Assembly: GCA_013396915.1 (NCBI GenBank)
Contig: VWZL01001979.1
Coordinates: forward strand, 1,351,165-1,415,164
Reading direction: 5' to 3'
DNA length: 64,000 bases
From: Stercorarius parasiticus
Lineage: Eukaryota; Chordata; Aves; Charadriiformes; Stercorariidae
Positions 12,201 to 26,454 of this stretch are shown here, one piece after another; within the stretch, counting starts at the first letter, position 1, and each line of letters starts with the position of its first letter. Position numbers and translations under genes: made by a program. The notes beneath the pieces are model-generated. The model saw only the letters and a program-made list of their open reading frames with translations, was not told where the DNA came from and did not search any database.

Positions 12201-15200
12201 GGGAAATATTGCTGTTTGATAGCATATATATAGTTCCCTCAACTAGTAAAGCTGGTTATCTAATTCTCACCTACCACAGGTGTTACAAAGCCATGTTACT
12301 ACTGCTGATTACAATGGATACATCTATAGTAGTAAAAGGAAAAGGACTAGAATACAGACCTCAACATGAATACAAAATTGTCCATACAGTTTAATTGTCT
12401 GTGGCCCAAATTAGCTGGCACTCTATCAAAAATGCTCAGGTTTTGTCTGGGTAGCATAGTACTGGTGAAAAATGGCTTCTTATGGGCAATTTGTATGCAG
12501 CCACATGGGGGTTTTTTTGACAGTTCTGAAAAAAAGGTGAGCTATATGAAAAAAAGTAGTTTTTATTTCGGGCTCAAAAAATAGTTTTTGACCTATTTTG
12601 TTTTTTATTTGTCAGAATTAATGGACAATAACACCTTTGGAGATAGAAAACTTCCAACAGAAAAAAAGAAAAAAAAAACAACCTATAAGGTTAGATTAAT
12701 CTCATATTTGTGTACTTTGAATAATATTATGTCATTGATACGCCATTCATCTGGTCTTTGGTTGGGGGAAATTTTATTCATGCTCCTTTGTAGAAACTGA
12801 AGGCATTGAAATAATACTTATTATTACAATATTATTTTTTTACTGTTTCTATAGCAATCCACTATCACCTTCTTCTACTTTCTGATCCTGTTTTTATACC
12901 CGAGAAATTAGTAGAGAATACTATTCTGTCTCCAGGATAAAAGCAGTTTTCGTTCTGGCACTCTAAAGTTCCCCTTCAGGCCAAGGAGGGAATTAAATCT
13001 AAATCTTTTCGTGCCTGGATGTTTTAGCCACTAATCTGCTTTATTTAAAATAGTACACAATAGCACCCATAGCTTTTCTTCTGCCGGTGCTGTTTTCTAT
13101 AAAGCAGCTTCTACCGTAAGAAAAGGTATATTATTACTTGCATTAGGCATGCTTCGAGCACACACACAGCAAATAGGGCACATCAAAGCCCTTTGTACTT
13201 CAACCCCAATCACAAGTATTTGTAAGGTAGGTGCTAGATTGCATGCAATTTGGATGGCCTTAAACTGTGGAAAAAACACAATAGGAAGCACATAGAATAG
13301 GAATAACATAAAGTAGAATTCTTTTAATCTAACTTCATCCATCTAAAATTTAGGCAAGCAGTCTTAAAAAAAAGATTTCCTTCAGAGTCTTAGATGCCTG
13401 TCTTAGAAGTTGACTCAGTGACTAGCTTAGAAAAATGTGTCACTATTAGAAGGGTAAAATGAAATTATATCAATCCTATTCTTAGGAAACAAACTCAGAG
13501 GAGTATCTAGTAGCTCCAGATGTACTGTGTTGTTCTTGCATTATGGCTTTGTGCTCAGTCTTTCAATTCTGTCCAAGGCCTGCTTTGTTTGCTTAGTACC
13601 ACTAAGTAAAAGACCAGCATACAGAAGTGATTACAGAATTAGATATTTGAAGGCTCCTCACTCTTGTTATACAAAATCTAGTTGTTAGTGTTCCACATCA
13701 AGTAGGAAATTCCGGTTTGACCTCAGAGTATTCAAAGCTACAGCTTTCATGATGAAAGAGATTTGATCCGCTTTGTGGGATCTGTTCCTCTGTACAGAAG
13801 GAAATGAGATTCCAAGAGCAAGATGAAAACCAAGACAGAAATGAATGATGTTGATAGCTAGGACACACCATCTGTAAGTATGGGACTCAGGTCTCTAATT
13901 ATTTCTAATTTTTCTTTGGTGACTGTTTAATACAAATATGTAAGCAATACAGACAATAGAAACCAGGACCCTCTTATCTTGGCTAAGAGTCCTACAGATA
14001 GACTTTCTTTATGACTACTTTTCTTTAAACTCTTGATTCTTGCATTATTTATTTGACAGTAGTTTGACAGGAAAGATGGAGAATTCATCCAGATCCTTCA
14101 GCCTGATGAGAGTAATTTACAAATTAGTGCTGAGAATTTCTTTTCCCTTAATTTTTTTTTTTTTATTCTTGCAGTCTGCAGACTAGCAGTCTCTAGTCTC
14201 TTATTCAGCTGCAACCATCCACTGTTTGAGAGAAAGGTGATTATGATAATGGTATTAAACATTGCTTGGTGTGTCTTAGGTATACTAAGAAGACAGTAAA
14301 AAAATGTACTGCTGCCTAATTTATGATACTTTAAGAGGCTTAGCTATGGAACGGGTTTTGAGATGCTTAGCCCTACTCAAATGGCAGCACCTTAAGTGTG
14401 ACCTGTAGTAGAAAATTAAGCATCATAGGCAAGATTATAGTGAAAGCTGTGTTCCTATGGACCACAGAGAAATGGTTAAGAGGTTAATTTGAGTTCTGCG
14501 ATTTAAGTGTGTTAAGCCTGAGTAAAATCTAGTGCAGGTATTTAGGTTTTTCACATAATATGTCACCTGTATCTTCATACGAAACCGAACTATCTGTCTT
14601 TTAAATTTGAATACAGATCTGATTCTGGACATTAGTTTTCTTGTGTAAAGCATCCATATATTTCAAAACACTGAAAAGTGAAATTAATTGTATAATTAAA
14701 ACACATTTAATTGACTCTTTAAAATGTTATTTATGATTCTCTTTTTTAATGTTCCAGTAAAATAAGAATATATTAGGTACTTATACAGTAACTGGTGAAT
14801 TAGTTTACATATGCTCCTGCTGATAACCTTTATAAGAGAACACTTGACATTTTAAATGATTTGTTCACACTGAAAACCTGAATGTGGCAAATGTCTGTAG
14901 ATGTCTCAACTAGCATAATTCTAAAAATCAATAAAAATATATTTTAATGGAGAATTTGGAAACTGTATGTATTGGAAATACAAGAAGAATCTAGACTCCT
15001 TAACATTCATAAAAGAAAATATTAAATGATCTTTCCAGGGAAAGGAAAGAATAAGATATCATTTAGTCAAAAAATTGACTTGTCTGGTTTGATATACATA
15101 CAAAACCTTATTTCCCATAAAACAGCAAGAAACATTTGTATAGCTATCTAATGCATGGAATCAATGTTTCTGTAAAACTGTACAATCTAACCAATTTGTC

Positions 15201-16869
15201 TTTCTATAAACCTCAGAGCTCAAGTGGTATTTTCAGTGAAGTGTGTTTTTAGCATCATGAAATTTCACTGGTTTATTGCTTTTCAATTTTAATCAACACT
15301 GCAAAAACTGCAAAAGGGTCAAATACTAGAATTATTGAGACTTTATGTATATATTCTTAGTGCTTTTATATTATCACAGTGTACAAATATACTGATACTT
15401 GCAGTCCACCACTTTATTGTTTTACTACTTTCAACAATATAAATATATACATTTATTTTGAAGTAACTGTTCCTTTTTCAGGTGACTTCCATGCACAAGT
15501 AATTAACAAAAAATGCTATAAAAATTGCCTCTTGTGTTTGGATATCAAGTGCTGTCTTGTCTTTATGTGACAGTACATGCTCTTGTATTTTCATCCAGTT
15601 TATTTTAAAAAAAAGTTAGAATGCAATAATTGTATTAATTTTAGACAGCAACAGAAACTGTAAATATAATAATGGTACACCTTCTCAGGGTTTGAAAAAA
15701 TTTATGTCTTTCTTTCTCAAGATAGCTTGCATGGAAAACGCCTTAAATGTACTGCTTTCTATACAACTGCTATTTCATAGAAACATATTTGTCATCATAC
15801 TGAAGAAAGAACTATTTATTTTGCCCTATTCTTTTTTTGATGGTGGCTTTGTACACAGAGTTGGAAATCAATCACAACGAAACTTTCATCCAAGTGTTTG
15901 ATCAATGCCCCATCTACTGTTCTCAGTGGATTTCTTTCTCTTCACGTTTGTGTCTGTGAGTGTAACTGTCTAGGTGTGTATACCTGTAATATTACCAAAT
16001 GTTAACCCACTAATTTAGCTAGATATAGCTAATTTAGCTATATTCTCAATATAACACTGTGCTTGAAATTTAGGGTGCAAGTATTAGATTCTTCCAGTGA
16101 CCAATGCATTGTCATCAGTAAACTAGCAAGTAACTCTGTTTCTTAGCATTTAAAATTACTTACACAGTCTCAATACTTCTCTAAAACTGGGGAATCCAAC
16201 TGAATTTTTTGTTCTGCGAACTTCAGGACTCAGGCTGGATTTTCCAGTGAAGTGCATTTTCCCATCAAGGAATTCTCTGTTCTGTAACTTTTCAACTTTA
16301 ATACCGTCTGTACTACCTCTAAGTACCGAAACAATCCTGTTGTTATGTCTTCATAGCACAGAGCAATAGCAGGAAGAATCTTATGATTTTTCAGATTGCA
16401 TTTGTTCAACAAGAAAGCCCGAAAAAAGTAACTCCACAGCCATCTTAATTTGTGAAAGTCTTTCAACCTGCTTTGAGCTTGACAATAATGGAAGCCTCTG
16501 TCTTCAATGTATCACCCCAAAAATTCACGTTATGGTGATTTGTGTTCATATTGTTGGATTAACTAAATGAATCTTAACATCTTGTATCTTCTTCCCATGT
16601 TCCCAGCATCTAGACAAATCCCTTCATATGAAACACTCATTAATGGCCTACTCAGTACGGGTCACTGATATGGATCTGTATTCTGATAGACTTATTTTTC
16701 ATATTGTTTCCCAACTGCCTGAGACTGGCACGTCAGAACAAGCCTGATCACAGAAGACATCACAGAGGAAGTTAAGTGAACAAACCTGTATCATAAAATA
16801 ATTTATAATGTGAAAAATATTTTTGGTGGCATTTGTCTACTTGCTTTCTAAAAACAAATGTAAAGAGAG
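9298..16869. other. AT-rich region without a recognised gene
   Basis: About 7.5 kb of mostly AT-rich DNA. Open frames are short and give no recognisable protein. The only locally GC-richer segment is about 10.9-11.1 kb, described separately as an exon-like island. A short direct repeat of TAATTTAGCTA occurs at 16011-16021 and 16030-16040. Confidence 0.65.
10914..11032 (+). other. Exon-like island (unrecognised, possible host exon)
   Basis: The segment is preceded by a pyrimidine-containing acceptor-like sequence, TGCTCCCTTGCAG (AG at 10912-10913), and followed by a donor-like CAG|GTACCA (GT at 11033-11034). The intervening 119 bp is GC-richer than its surroundings and open in two forward frames. 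One reading has cysteines at residues 2, 5, 12 and 21 and includes CSWGLQRGSCSMEMRRYY. I do not recognise the peptide or a domain, and the open reading continues past the donor. It may be a real exon, a lncRNA exon, or a chance match to splice consensus. No companion exon was identified. Confidence 0.2.
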
Positions 16870-18760
16870 AGGAAAAGATGGACAAACCTCCCTAAAAGGA
16901 GGAATACAGAGAAAACATCCGAGTAGCCAGGAACCAGATTAGGCAAGCTAAAGCCCAGGTAGAATTAAATCTGGCCAGGGACATCAAGGACAACAAGAAA
17001 AACTTCTATAAGTATGTCAGAGATAAAGGCAAGTCTAGGGAAGATGTGGGCCCTCTCCGGAAGGAAACAACAGACCTGGTCACCCAGGATATGGAGAAGG
17101 CTGAGGTACTGAATGACTTTTTCACCATGGTCTTTACTGGCAAGGGCTCTAACCACAGAGCCCAAGTTGCAGAAGGCAAAACAGGGGCTACGAAACCATC
17201 TAAAGAACTTGAAGGTGCCTAAGTCCATGGGACCTGATGAAATCCATCCATGGGTCCTGAGGGAGCTGGCAGATGAAGTTGCTAAGCCACTTTCCATTAT
17301 ATTTGAAAGGTTGTGGCAGTCTGGTGAAGTTCCCACTGACTGGAAAAGGGGAAGCATAACCCCCATTTTCAAAAAGGGAAAAAAGGAAGACCTGGGGAAC
17401 TACAAGCCGGTCAGTCTCACCTCTGTGCCCAGCAAGATCATGGAGCAGATCCTCCTGGAATCTCTGCTAAGGCACATGGAAAATAAGGAGGTGATTGGTG
17501 ACAGCCAACATGGCTTCACCAAGGGCAAGTCATGCCTTGGTGGCCTTCTATGACGGTGTTACAGGGTAGGTAGATAATGGGAGAGCAACAGATGTGATCT
17601 ACCTGGACTTATGCAAAGCGTTTGACACTGTCCCACATGACATCCTGGTCTCTAAATTGGAAAGGCATGGATTTGATGGATGGACCACTCTGTGGATAAG
17701 GAACTGTCTAGATGGCCACAGTTAAAAGGTTGAAGTCAACAGCTCAATGTCCAAGTGAAAACCGGTGACAAGTGGCGTTCCTCAGGGGTCAGTACTGGGA
17801 CCAGTGCTGTTTAATACCTTTGTCGGAGACATGGACAGTGGGATTAATTGCACCCTCAGCAAGTTTGATGATGACACCGAGATGTGTGGCACGGTCGACA
17901 CACTGGAGGGAAGGGATGCCATCCAGGGGGACATGGACAGGCTTGGGAGGTGGGCCCATATGAGCCTCATGAAGTTCAATAAGGCCAAGCGCAAGGTCCT
18001 GAACTTTGGTCACGGGAATCCCAAGCACAAATACAGACTGGGTGGAGAATGAATTGAGAGCAGCCCTGAGGAGAAGGACTTGGGCATGTTGGTTGATAAG
18101 AAGCTCAACATGACCCTTCAATATCTGCTTGCAGCCCAGAAAGCCAACAGCATCCTGGACTGCATCAAAAGAAGTGTGGCCAGCAGGTCAAGGGAGGTGA
18201 TTCTCTCCCTCTACTCTGCTCTCGTAAGACCCCACCTGGAGTACTGCATCCAGCTCTGGAGTCCTCGCCACAAGAAGGACATGGACCTGTTGGTACAGGT
18301 CCAGAGGAGGGTTCTGGATGACCAAAGGGCTGGAGCACCTCTGCTTTGAAGACAAGCTGAGAGAGTTGGGGTTGTTCAGCCTGGAGAATAGAAGGCTCCA
18401 GGGAGACGTTATAATGGCCTTCCAGTACTTAAAGCGGACCTATAGGAGAGATGGGGAAGGACCCTTGATCAGGCAGTGTAGCAATAGGATGAGGGGTAAT
18501 GGTTTTAAATTGCAAGAGGTGAGATTTAGATCAGATATTAGGAAGAAAATCTTTACTGTAAGGGTGGTGAGGCACTGGAACAGGTTGCTCAGGGAGGTTG
18601 TGGATGCCCCACCCCTGGATGTGTTCAAGACCAGGTTGGATGGGGCTTTGAGCAACCTGGTCTAGTGGGAGGTGTCTCTTGCCATGTCAGGAGGGTTGGA
18701 ACTAGGTGATCTTTAAGGTCCCTTCCAACTCAAACCATTCTATCATTCTATGATTTTATG
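16870..18760 (+). mobile_element. CR1 LINE, about 1.9 kb (copy 3, young subfamily)
   Basis: Largest simple CR1 copy in the window, on the plus strand. It begins in the linker between endonuclease and reverse transcriptase (translation [20 protein letters not shown] from 16902), so the 5' UTR, ORF1 and endonuclease are missing by 5' truncation. It ends at 'cattctatcattctatgatt', the typical CR1 3' repeat. No poly(A) tail is present, as expected for CR1. The 3' 220 bp is nearly identical to copy 1 in the opposite orientation. The 5' boundary is approximate because homology fades into AT-rich flank. Confidence 0.95.
16902..18665 (+). pseudogene. CR1 ORF2 pseudogene (reverse transcriptase)
   Basis: Broken reverse transcriptase read in pieces across all three forward frames. 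16902 to about 17217 (frame 3) holds the pre-RT linker, with [20 protein letters not shown]. 17113-17553 (frame 1) holds the start of the [21 protein letters not shown], then [20 protein letters not shown] and [11 protein letters not shown]. About 17574-17720 has motif A as [14 protein letters not shown]. 17765-18052 (frame 2) has motif B as TSGVPQGSVLGPVLFN and motif C as FDDDTEM, a change from the usual FADDTKL. 18080-18349 (frame 2) and 18318-18665 (frame 3) hold the C-terminal region, ending ARLDGALSNLV-like. At least three frameshifts and internal stops mean it makes no active enzyme. It would have copied CR1 RNA at a nicked chromosomal target. Confidence 0.93.
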
Positions 18761-21700
18761 AAAAAAACTGTACTCTGTAGTGGTTTCTTGTCCACCTCTA
18801 CAGATGTTCTATTTCTTGCTTTATCCTTTTGTCTTTTTCTGTGAACAGCCTTGCTTTTAAATCACTTCTGAACCTTTGCCAAGGAACAACTTTCAAAGAT
18901 ATTGTGCTTGTGATATTTATTTAATGATTTTGGAATCTTTTCTCAGCCTTTTCTGGAACTCTGTCTTCCTTCTGAACTCCTAAAGTACAAATTAGTCGAT
19001 AAAGTTAATGTAAGTCACTCTTTTAATTCTTTTCTTTCTTTGAAAACTACACCTCAACCACCTCACCTTTGCAATGCCCAGCTGAAGAAGTGTCAGTGAT
19101 GGATGACACTATGCAATGTCCAGCTCTATTGTTCATATAGTTGTAACTAAGAGCTATAAACTCTTGTGTAATTGACATTTAGGGAAGGTTTTTAAAATCC
19201 TAGTGCAGACTTAGTTACACTGAGTTAAACACACAACAATAAAATCTATATAATTATTTTAAATTTTCAGGTTAGCTGAGATCTTACCCAAGATGATAAA
19301 CAAGAAGTTGTCTGAAGGACTGTTCAGTATTTTATAAATACATATAATGTATGATCTTTAAATAAAAAACTTAAGTAACAAATGGAAACAAATGTAAAGA
19401 ATAAATATTAACTCCATATATTGAATTCAATTTTTTTAACTCTTTTTTCCAAGCCCTATTTAAAGTTTTAACCTTTCTTTTTTTTAAAAAAAAATTTGGG
19501 CATATAGTCATAACTCATAAGGGACATCCTCTTTTATATTCCATTATGCTGTGTGAAATTGTATACAATTGCATTTTAGTATAAAGCAATTGCATTTTAG
19601 TTACCATGTCCAAGAGACGTGCCTCTGTGTTTGACTAACAATGTAGCAAATTAATAGCCTAAAATAATTGCCATCTTTTGAAAACTGCATTTGAATGGAC
19701 AAGACAGTCCATGTAATATTTTTAATCATTTTTCAAATCTTGGCATTTTTGGAGGTGGAGGGTCTTGATAAAACATGAGTTTATACAAGGCGTTAAGGCT
19801 CTAGCACCATTTAGGAAAACAAATACATACTTTTAACTTTCAGCATGTCTCTCTGCTATTTTAGTGGAACTTAAGTGTTTGCTTAAATACACTAATCTGC
19901 AACTGTTTTCTAACTTTGATTTGAAACGTCACCATCTAGAAGATAAAGAGGAAAGAAGTAAAAGTAACATTTATAGCTCTACCTATAGCATTATATATTA
20001 AATGTAGAATAGATTTTGGTTTTTTCATTGAGCTTACAGTAAACAGAAGAAAAATAGCCATAGCTCTTAAGTCTATTAAGCTAAAATATGAAAATTGTCA
20101 CTTGTTAAATGAAACTTGACAAGTTTAAAACTGCTAAGCAGTCATACAAGTTTGCATTTATGAGTGAAAAAAGTGTCCAAAACAAACCCCATGCAACTAT
20201 GCCATATTTGTGGAAGACAAATTTTCCACAAGCCTCTCTAGGAATCATTAAAAGGACTTATATCAAAAAGATATTGTCCAGATGTCCTTGGAAGTGCATT
20301 TGTATGGAAGATGAAAACAAACTTGACAGTAAATACCAATAGCTTCTTGAAAGCTATTCTTCTTTCTTTTTCTAAGGGATTGGCAGCTATAGACCTGAAA
20401 ACAAAAAAAATTCTAAATATAATGTGTTTTGCTATTTGATTATGTTCTTATGAAAAATGGAGGGAGGAACTTTCACTTTTTTCCCCTCTCAGAATGAAAA
20501 TCCCATTACCGGTAACAAACCATTCAGTGTCTATTCACCTCTAATATGAACAGCACTTATTTAATCTTCTTTTCTGAGAAGCCCATAGAATCTACTATGT
20601 AGACAGAAGTACCTGATAGTGTTATTTAAAAATGTTTTGTAATAAAATCCCAAGCAAACAGTAGTGAGATATATATAAATATAAATACTTGGGAACATAA
20701 TGTCATGTTTTGACAGAAATGGCTGTGAAACCACAAATTCTTTCCACACGTTGCATGACGTATGTTTAAATAGGAATACAGATAGACATGAAGCTTTATA
20801 CTGCGCTGATGGTGGTCATTATCACAGTGATTTCATTGGAATATATGATGGGGTGTGGTTACTATATTAACGGATAAGGTTAATAAATCACAGTTTACAA
20901 TCATGGAGCTATATTCTCTCTGTCTACATGAAACTGGTCTGGAAGGCATGGTATAAAGACTAAAAATAAAATAACCTGAAATAATATTACATGGAAGAAA
21001 TATTTACTAGAGATGAATCTACTTACTCAATGTTCTTCTATTTAAAACCTAATTAATGGAAGGAACAAATTATAAACTACAAACTGCTGAAGCTGCTAAA
21101 TCATACTTAACTGATAAAACAGTGAACCAGACAGCAACCAGCAAGTAAAATGAAAAGGATTGCCCATCAACTGCTGATATACAGTATTAGTAGTCAAGTG
21201 TAATTCTGATTTAAGATGTTATGTGGTCACCCAGAAGGAGTTTGTAATTTGTGAACACAGCAATTCCATTATAAGCTTGAAAAATCCCTATGTACGCCCG
21301 TTTCAGCTGTGACAATTGTCTGCAGAAGTATCTCTTCATTTTACCTTTCAGTAGAGGCAGAAGGTTAGGGGATTTATATTATAAGCACATTTGTAACACT
21401 GATAAATATGAGCAGGATAATAGATACACATGGTGTGAAACTTAAAAAGGGGAAAAAAACCCAAAACAAATCAAACTGCATTAGAATGGAAATTCTTCAA
21501 ATCGATATTGAGTCAGTCATTGATATCGAGTCCAGGGCTAGTATTCTTACGTAAGTCAGTATTTTATATTATTGTTAATATTTTAAGGTGACTTCTATTA
21601 AACCGTTGAAAACTGTGGAGGAGGAAAATTGAGACAATAAAATGAAATGGCAGGAGAATACTTACTAGGAAGAAGTAAGATTACACAGCTCTTTGATAAC

Positions 21701-24700
21701 AGTCTCCAATCTGTTCCAATCTGTTACTAGCAATTTTTTTACTTATTGCAGCACTTGAAATATCATGGAAAAGTTCAATAGAGCACATACCAGGGGTGCA
21801 AAACATGAACTGTGCTTTGAATAACCTATGTATCCTAGGGGAAGACAAATCATAAGGAGCTTTACAAATTTTTGTAGAATCTTCAGATAATAAAACGGTA
21901 CCAGCTGTAACCGCTATTTTAAAATTCCAAAATGGAGGAAAAGAGGATATAATTAAATTCTTAAGATAAATAAATGTCAGAACAGGATGTCTTTATCTAT
22001 GTGGATGTATGAGTAGCCCAAATAAGAAATTAATTTATGAATTATTCCTATTGCAGAAGATAGTCTTACCCTGATGTGAAGTATTCTAGGTGAGGAAACT
22101 GCATTCCCAGCTCCAACGCACCCAGTAGGAATATGCTTTGTTTCTTTTCTTGTCTCTCCCTTTCTTTAAAAAATGAATTTATTGAATGTTTTAATGCTTG
22201 AGGTAAATTTATAGCAAATGTGTAAGGTGATTTGATAGAGAGGAACAAATCGTGAAAGTTTACAATTATTATGACATTACTTTAGATTCCCATAGGACAA
22301 TGGAAAAATTTTGAATGAAGAAAGTCTTCCACACAAAGAAGACATAATGTTTTTCTGAAATTTAAACAAAGCAGCATTTTTCATGTCTTCCATATTCAGT
22401 GTTTCAATGTATACCAAAATATTTCTTTATAAAACCACGTCTTCCATTATTTCATAAGGTCTCTCCCTTTTGCCAGTGTTTTGAGAGCAGTAGGATGTAT
22501 CTGAAATCACAGTCTCACAGTCTTATGATCCTTTTTTTCAGAATAAAGAGAATTAAATTCTGACATTACATAGTCATCCAGACTCATCCCTTTTTCATCC
22601 ACTTAGCTTACTCCTGTGAAATTAAGGAAATTCTAGAGTGAATGAGGAAAACTACAGTGCTAAGAAACCCCTCTGCCTCTGCCAGACAAGATGTTGTCAG
22701 TAGAAGAGTCCTTAACTCATGGATAGTGAAAATCCAGTGTTAAGGAGATTGCAGTCTTGCAAGATTTATAGACACACGCACACACAAAAATGAGACAAGA
22801 TAAATGAACTTCATAATTAACCTGCAAGATGCTGTAGGCTTTGCAGAGGTAAAGCACAAAGCAAACTTGCCCTATGAATTTATACACAAATTTATGAAGC
22901 CGTAGCTCTCAGAGGAGACTTCAGATTTCAGAACTGTGGATTCAAAGCAATATGCAGAATGCTTTAACAAGAAAATGGCATTAATAGGATAGTTGTGTTA
23001 AATGAGTTGCTTTTATTGGGAGGAAAAAAGTAATAGAACTGAGGATTTGATTGAAATTTGCAATGATAACTCCACAAGATTAATGTGTTCTTTTGTATTT
23101 TAAAAGAAAACTCTGAGAAGCACAAAAGATAACTTTTTCTGATTCAGACACTGTGATTTGACTGGAAGCTGAAGCATGTGTTTTAATATATTATTGCCTA
23201 GAACACTGGTAGGCTAGTGTAAAATTGTCCTAACTTGCTGTTTTCTCTCATAGGCACAAGAACATTTCTCTGGTTTATAGTTTCAGAGGTTTCCTGGATA
23301 ATGGCTCCAATAAGGAGAGAGAGTAGCCTAAAAGAGTTTCCCAGTGCATCTAAGGAAAATGAATAGCATAATTGTTTTGGGATGAGTGATTGTATGGAAA
23401 CGCTGAGGTTGTTCAGTTGAGAGCATTTGAAAATACAGTAATTGCTCAAGACGACTAGGCGATAATGTAGTTCTTGCTTATTTTTCACATAAGATTTTTT
23501 TCTGTGATTGGATTCAGTTCAAGATTGATGTCTCAATTCGGGTATGTACATGGGATGTAAGTATTTAAGCTCCTATTATGGACAATGGCAATATAGTGAA
23601 TAAAGTCATTGGACCCCGGACAAACTCAGATCACATATCGTACACACTATGATTGCATCCCTGCAACCTTAATATTTTCATTGTAAGGAGAAGTTGCTTT
23701 GGTTAGAGTCTTTCTAGTATTATGGCTAGAAAAGGTCATTAGCAGCTGAAATATCCTAGGTCCATTCCCTAAATGCATAATTTCAGTGTAGTTGCAGCCA
23801 AAAGGAATCAACTTTGTGAGCTCCAAGACCACGCTAGTATCCAAATAAATTGCAGTATGTAGATATAGTTGGGAGACTTGGTGCTCTTTATGCAAACTAG
23901 AACACTAATGTAATTAACTCTTGGTGCCTGTCATTGTGGCACAGTGCCAACTGTGTCACTGTTTTAGTTTACTAGCCTACAGATACCTCTGTGCTTAATC
24001 ACTGAAACAGCTTCCTGCTATTCTCTGACAGTGTTGACCTAAATCAGTATTCAGTCACCTAAATATCGACTTTTAAAGATACTCAAGACACTCTACTGTT
24101 CCTTGTCCAATCTCTAGTTGCTTCAAAACAATGTGGCTTCTCCATAGAAGTCTTGTGTCATATTTACCTATTCCAGAACTCTATTACCAATGGGTCCCAG
24201 TATAGCCTAACCAATATAGATATGATGATAAATCTCCCCTTGTTTAATCTGCTTTCTGAGGAAATTTAGCAGCTAAGTTAGACCTGGTTGTTTATATTAG
24301 GAGCTTGAAAACAATGAAATACATAAAATATTCCATATCTCTTGGTATCATTACTTCCAGGGGATAAAAAAAACAGTGCTTTTTTTTTTTTCTGGTAAGA
24401 ATGAGATGCACCACAGCTTTGTCATTGACCAATCCATTAACTTGAGGGGCTTTATAGCTTTACTTGCCAACTTCATTGATAACATGTAAATACAAAATAT
24501 AACAATTGTTTGAAATTGTATACATTTTTGTGAAAAAAATTAGAATGGTATTGTAATGAAAAATGGCAGTCTTTTTACAAGGACATCTTACTATACAGTT
24601 TTCCACCTAACACTCTTGACCAAAACCACTTCAATAGGTACCTCATTATGTAACTCACTAATAGCATTTCAGACCCTCAAAAATGTCAGGAACTTCAACA

Positions 24701-26454
24701 TTGAGTTCAGATGGGTTTTGAACTCAAGTGAAACAGGTTCCTCGCAGCTTGTGATCATTAATTTGCAAGTTATTTGTCAGTTGCATGGTAAGCAGATGGA
24801 ATGTACTCATCAGGGCGCAACTTAAATGTGAAGCAAATAAAAAAAGAAAATTGAAAATTATGTCACGAAGCTGGCAAGACATCCAAGTCCTTCCAACCAC
24901 AAGAATTAAAGAGAACTGAAGTTGAAACAAAAAAAAGACAATATACTGAATGAAATAACTTTTTTTAATCTAGTTCCTAGTTGCATTTTGGGAGCTCTTC
25001 CATAAAAAAAATTAGGTGCTGACTTAGATTCAGAACAGGAAAAGGGCTTCAATAATGAAAAATAGCTTAAAAGATTTTAATCCTTTAAAAGACAATACAT
25101 ATTCTAACTTTTTTTTCATACTACGGTGACTTTTTAGGCTTGGTATTCTAAATCTTAATCAGTAGTGCAATCACCAGTGCATTCTCAACACTGAACAAAC
25201 TATGAACTGGCTTTATAAAATTAATTTAAACATATGTGACTCTGAAACTACTGAGCTAGCTATGAAAGTAGTTTTCCGAACCCTTCCTGAATTAGTTGAT
25301 TTAAAATCTAAACCAGCATCACCTTTGATTCTATATTCTTATGTAAACTGAATTATAACAAAGTCATGAGCATTAATTCTTTCACCCTTCAAAATTTTTT
25401 AATCAGCACTTAGTACCCTTCAATACTGATGTGTATAAGCTGAAGTATTTATATTGGTCACCTCTTTCTTGACTGTTTCTGTTTGTAACTTCTTGTCTCT
25501 GGTAAGAATAGGAGAAGATACCACAAAATGTGAGTATACTAATAAAGTTGTAATCAGGTAGATTCAGGGATTTCTCTTTCCCTTTTTTGTGAAATGTAAA
25601 AGTTTACATATAGTCTGTGAATGTCTGTGTATGTAAGCACATGCATATGTGACAATGTGTCTCTGTGTGTGTATTGAGGTAATTTATACAGTCCTGCAGG
25701 CAGATTAGGCTTTAATCTTTTTGTTATTTGTCTTGCAATGTACCTTTTTTTTTCAATAGAATATGTATAATTAGACCCTACTTCCAGTGTGCAGTATCTC
25801 CTAAATTAAAATTTTTATTCATATGATTTAAAGAAAAAAAAACATCATAACAATAAAATAAGATTTGGGGTTGTTTTTTCCAAATATGTATTTTCTAAAC
25901 ATTTGGGTAATTTAGGGAACATTATATGACAATGGCAAGTTTTCATTTCAGTGTGTCATTAAGATCTTATACCTGAATTTAGTCACTCATCACAAATATA
26001 AAATGTAATTTTCATTAAAGTCAAAATAAGCTTTGGGATTTCATCTTTCTTGATTGGTTGGAACTTTTACAAAGTTTATATGGGTGATGAAATTAGATCT
26101 AATTTATCCGGTTTATATATCTCCCCAATCGCATTTACAAAGGAGGAACTATGTTAAATGAGTTACATAGACGAAGAAAAGAGAGGTCCCTTAAGAAATC
26201 CCCCTTGATGTATATAATTAAGTGTCTTGTTAGAGACAACTCTAGTGATTCTCTTCTGCTAAAACAATATTTTCTGTTAATTTATTCTAATTAAGCAGGT
26301 TGTCATGAGGTCACTTATTTGGCTGTTCATCATTCTTTGAAGTTCTTTCTACGAACCAAACACAAAGTGGCACAATTATTCCTGTCAAAGCAGAGATTTT
26401 CTACTTCAATATTAAATATATTGAAACTATTCTTTTCTATTTCCATTATTTCAG
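18761..26454. other. AT-rich region without a recognised gene
   Basis: About 7.7 kb of AT-rich DNA with only short open frames and no recognised repeat family. Minor simple tracts occur, for example the T run near 24380-24392. A near-palindromic TGGC-N5-GCCAA, which fits the nuclear factor I consensus apart from one flanking base, lies at 23937-23950 within a short potential hairpin. I see nothing else I can support. Confidence 0.65.
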
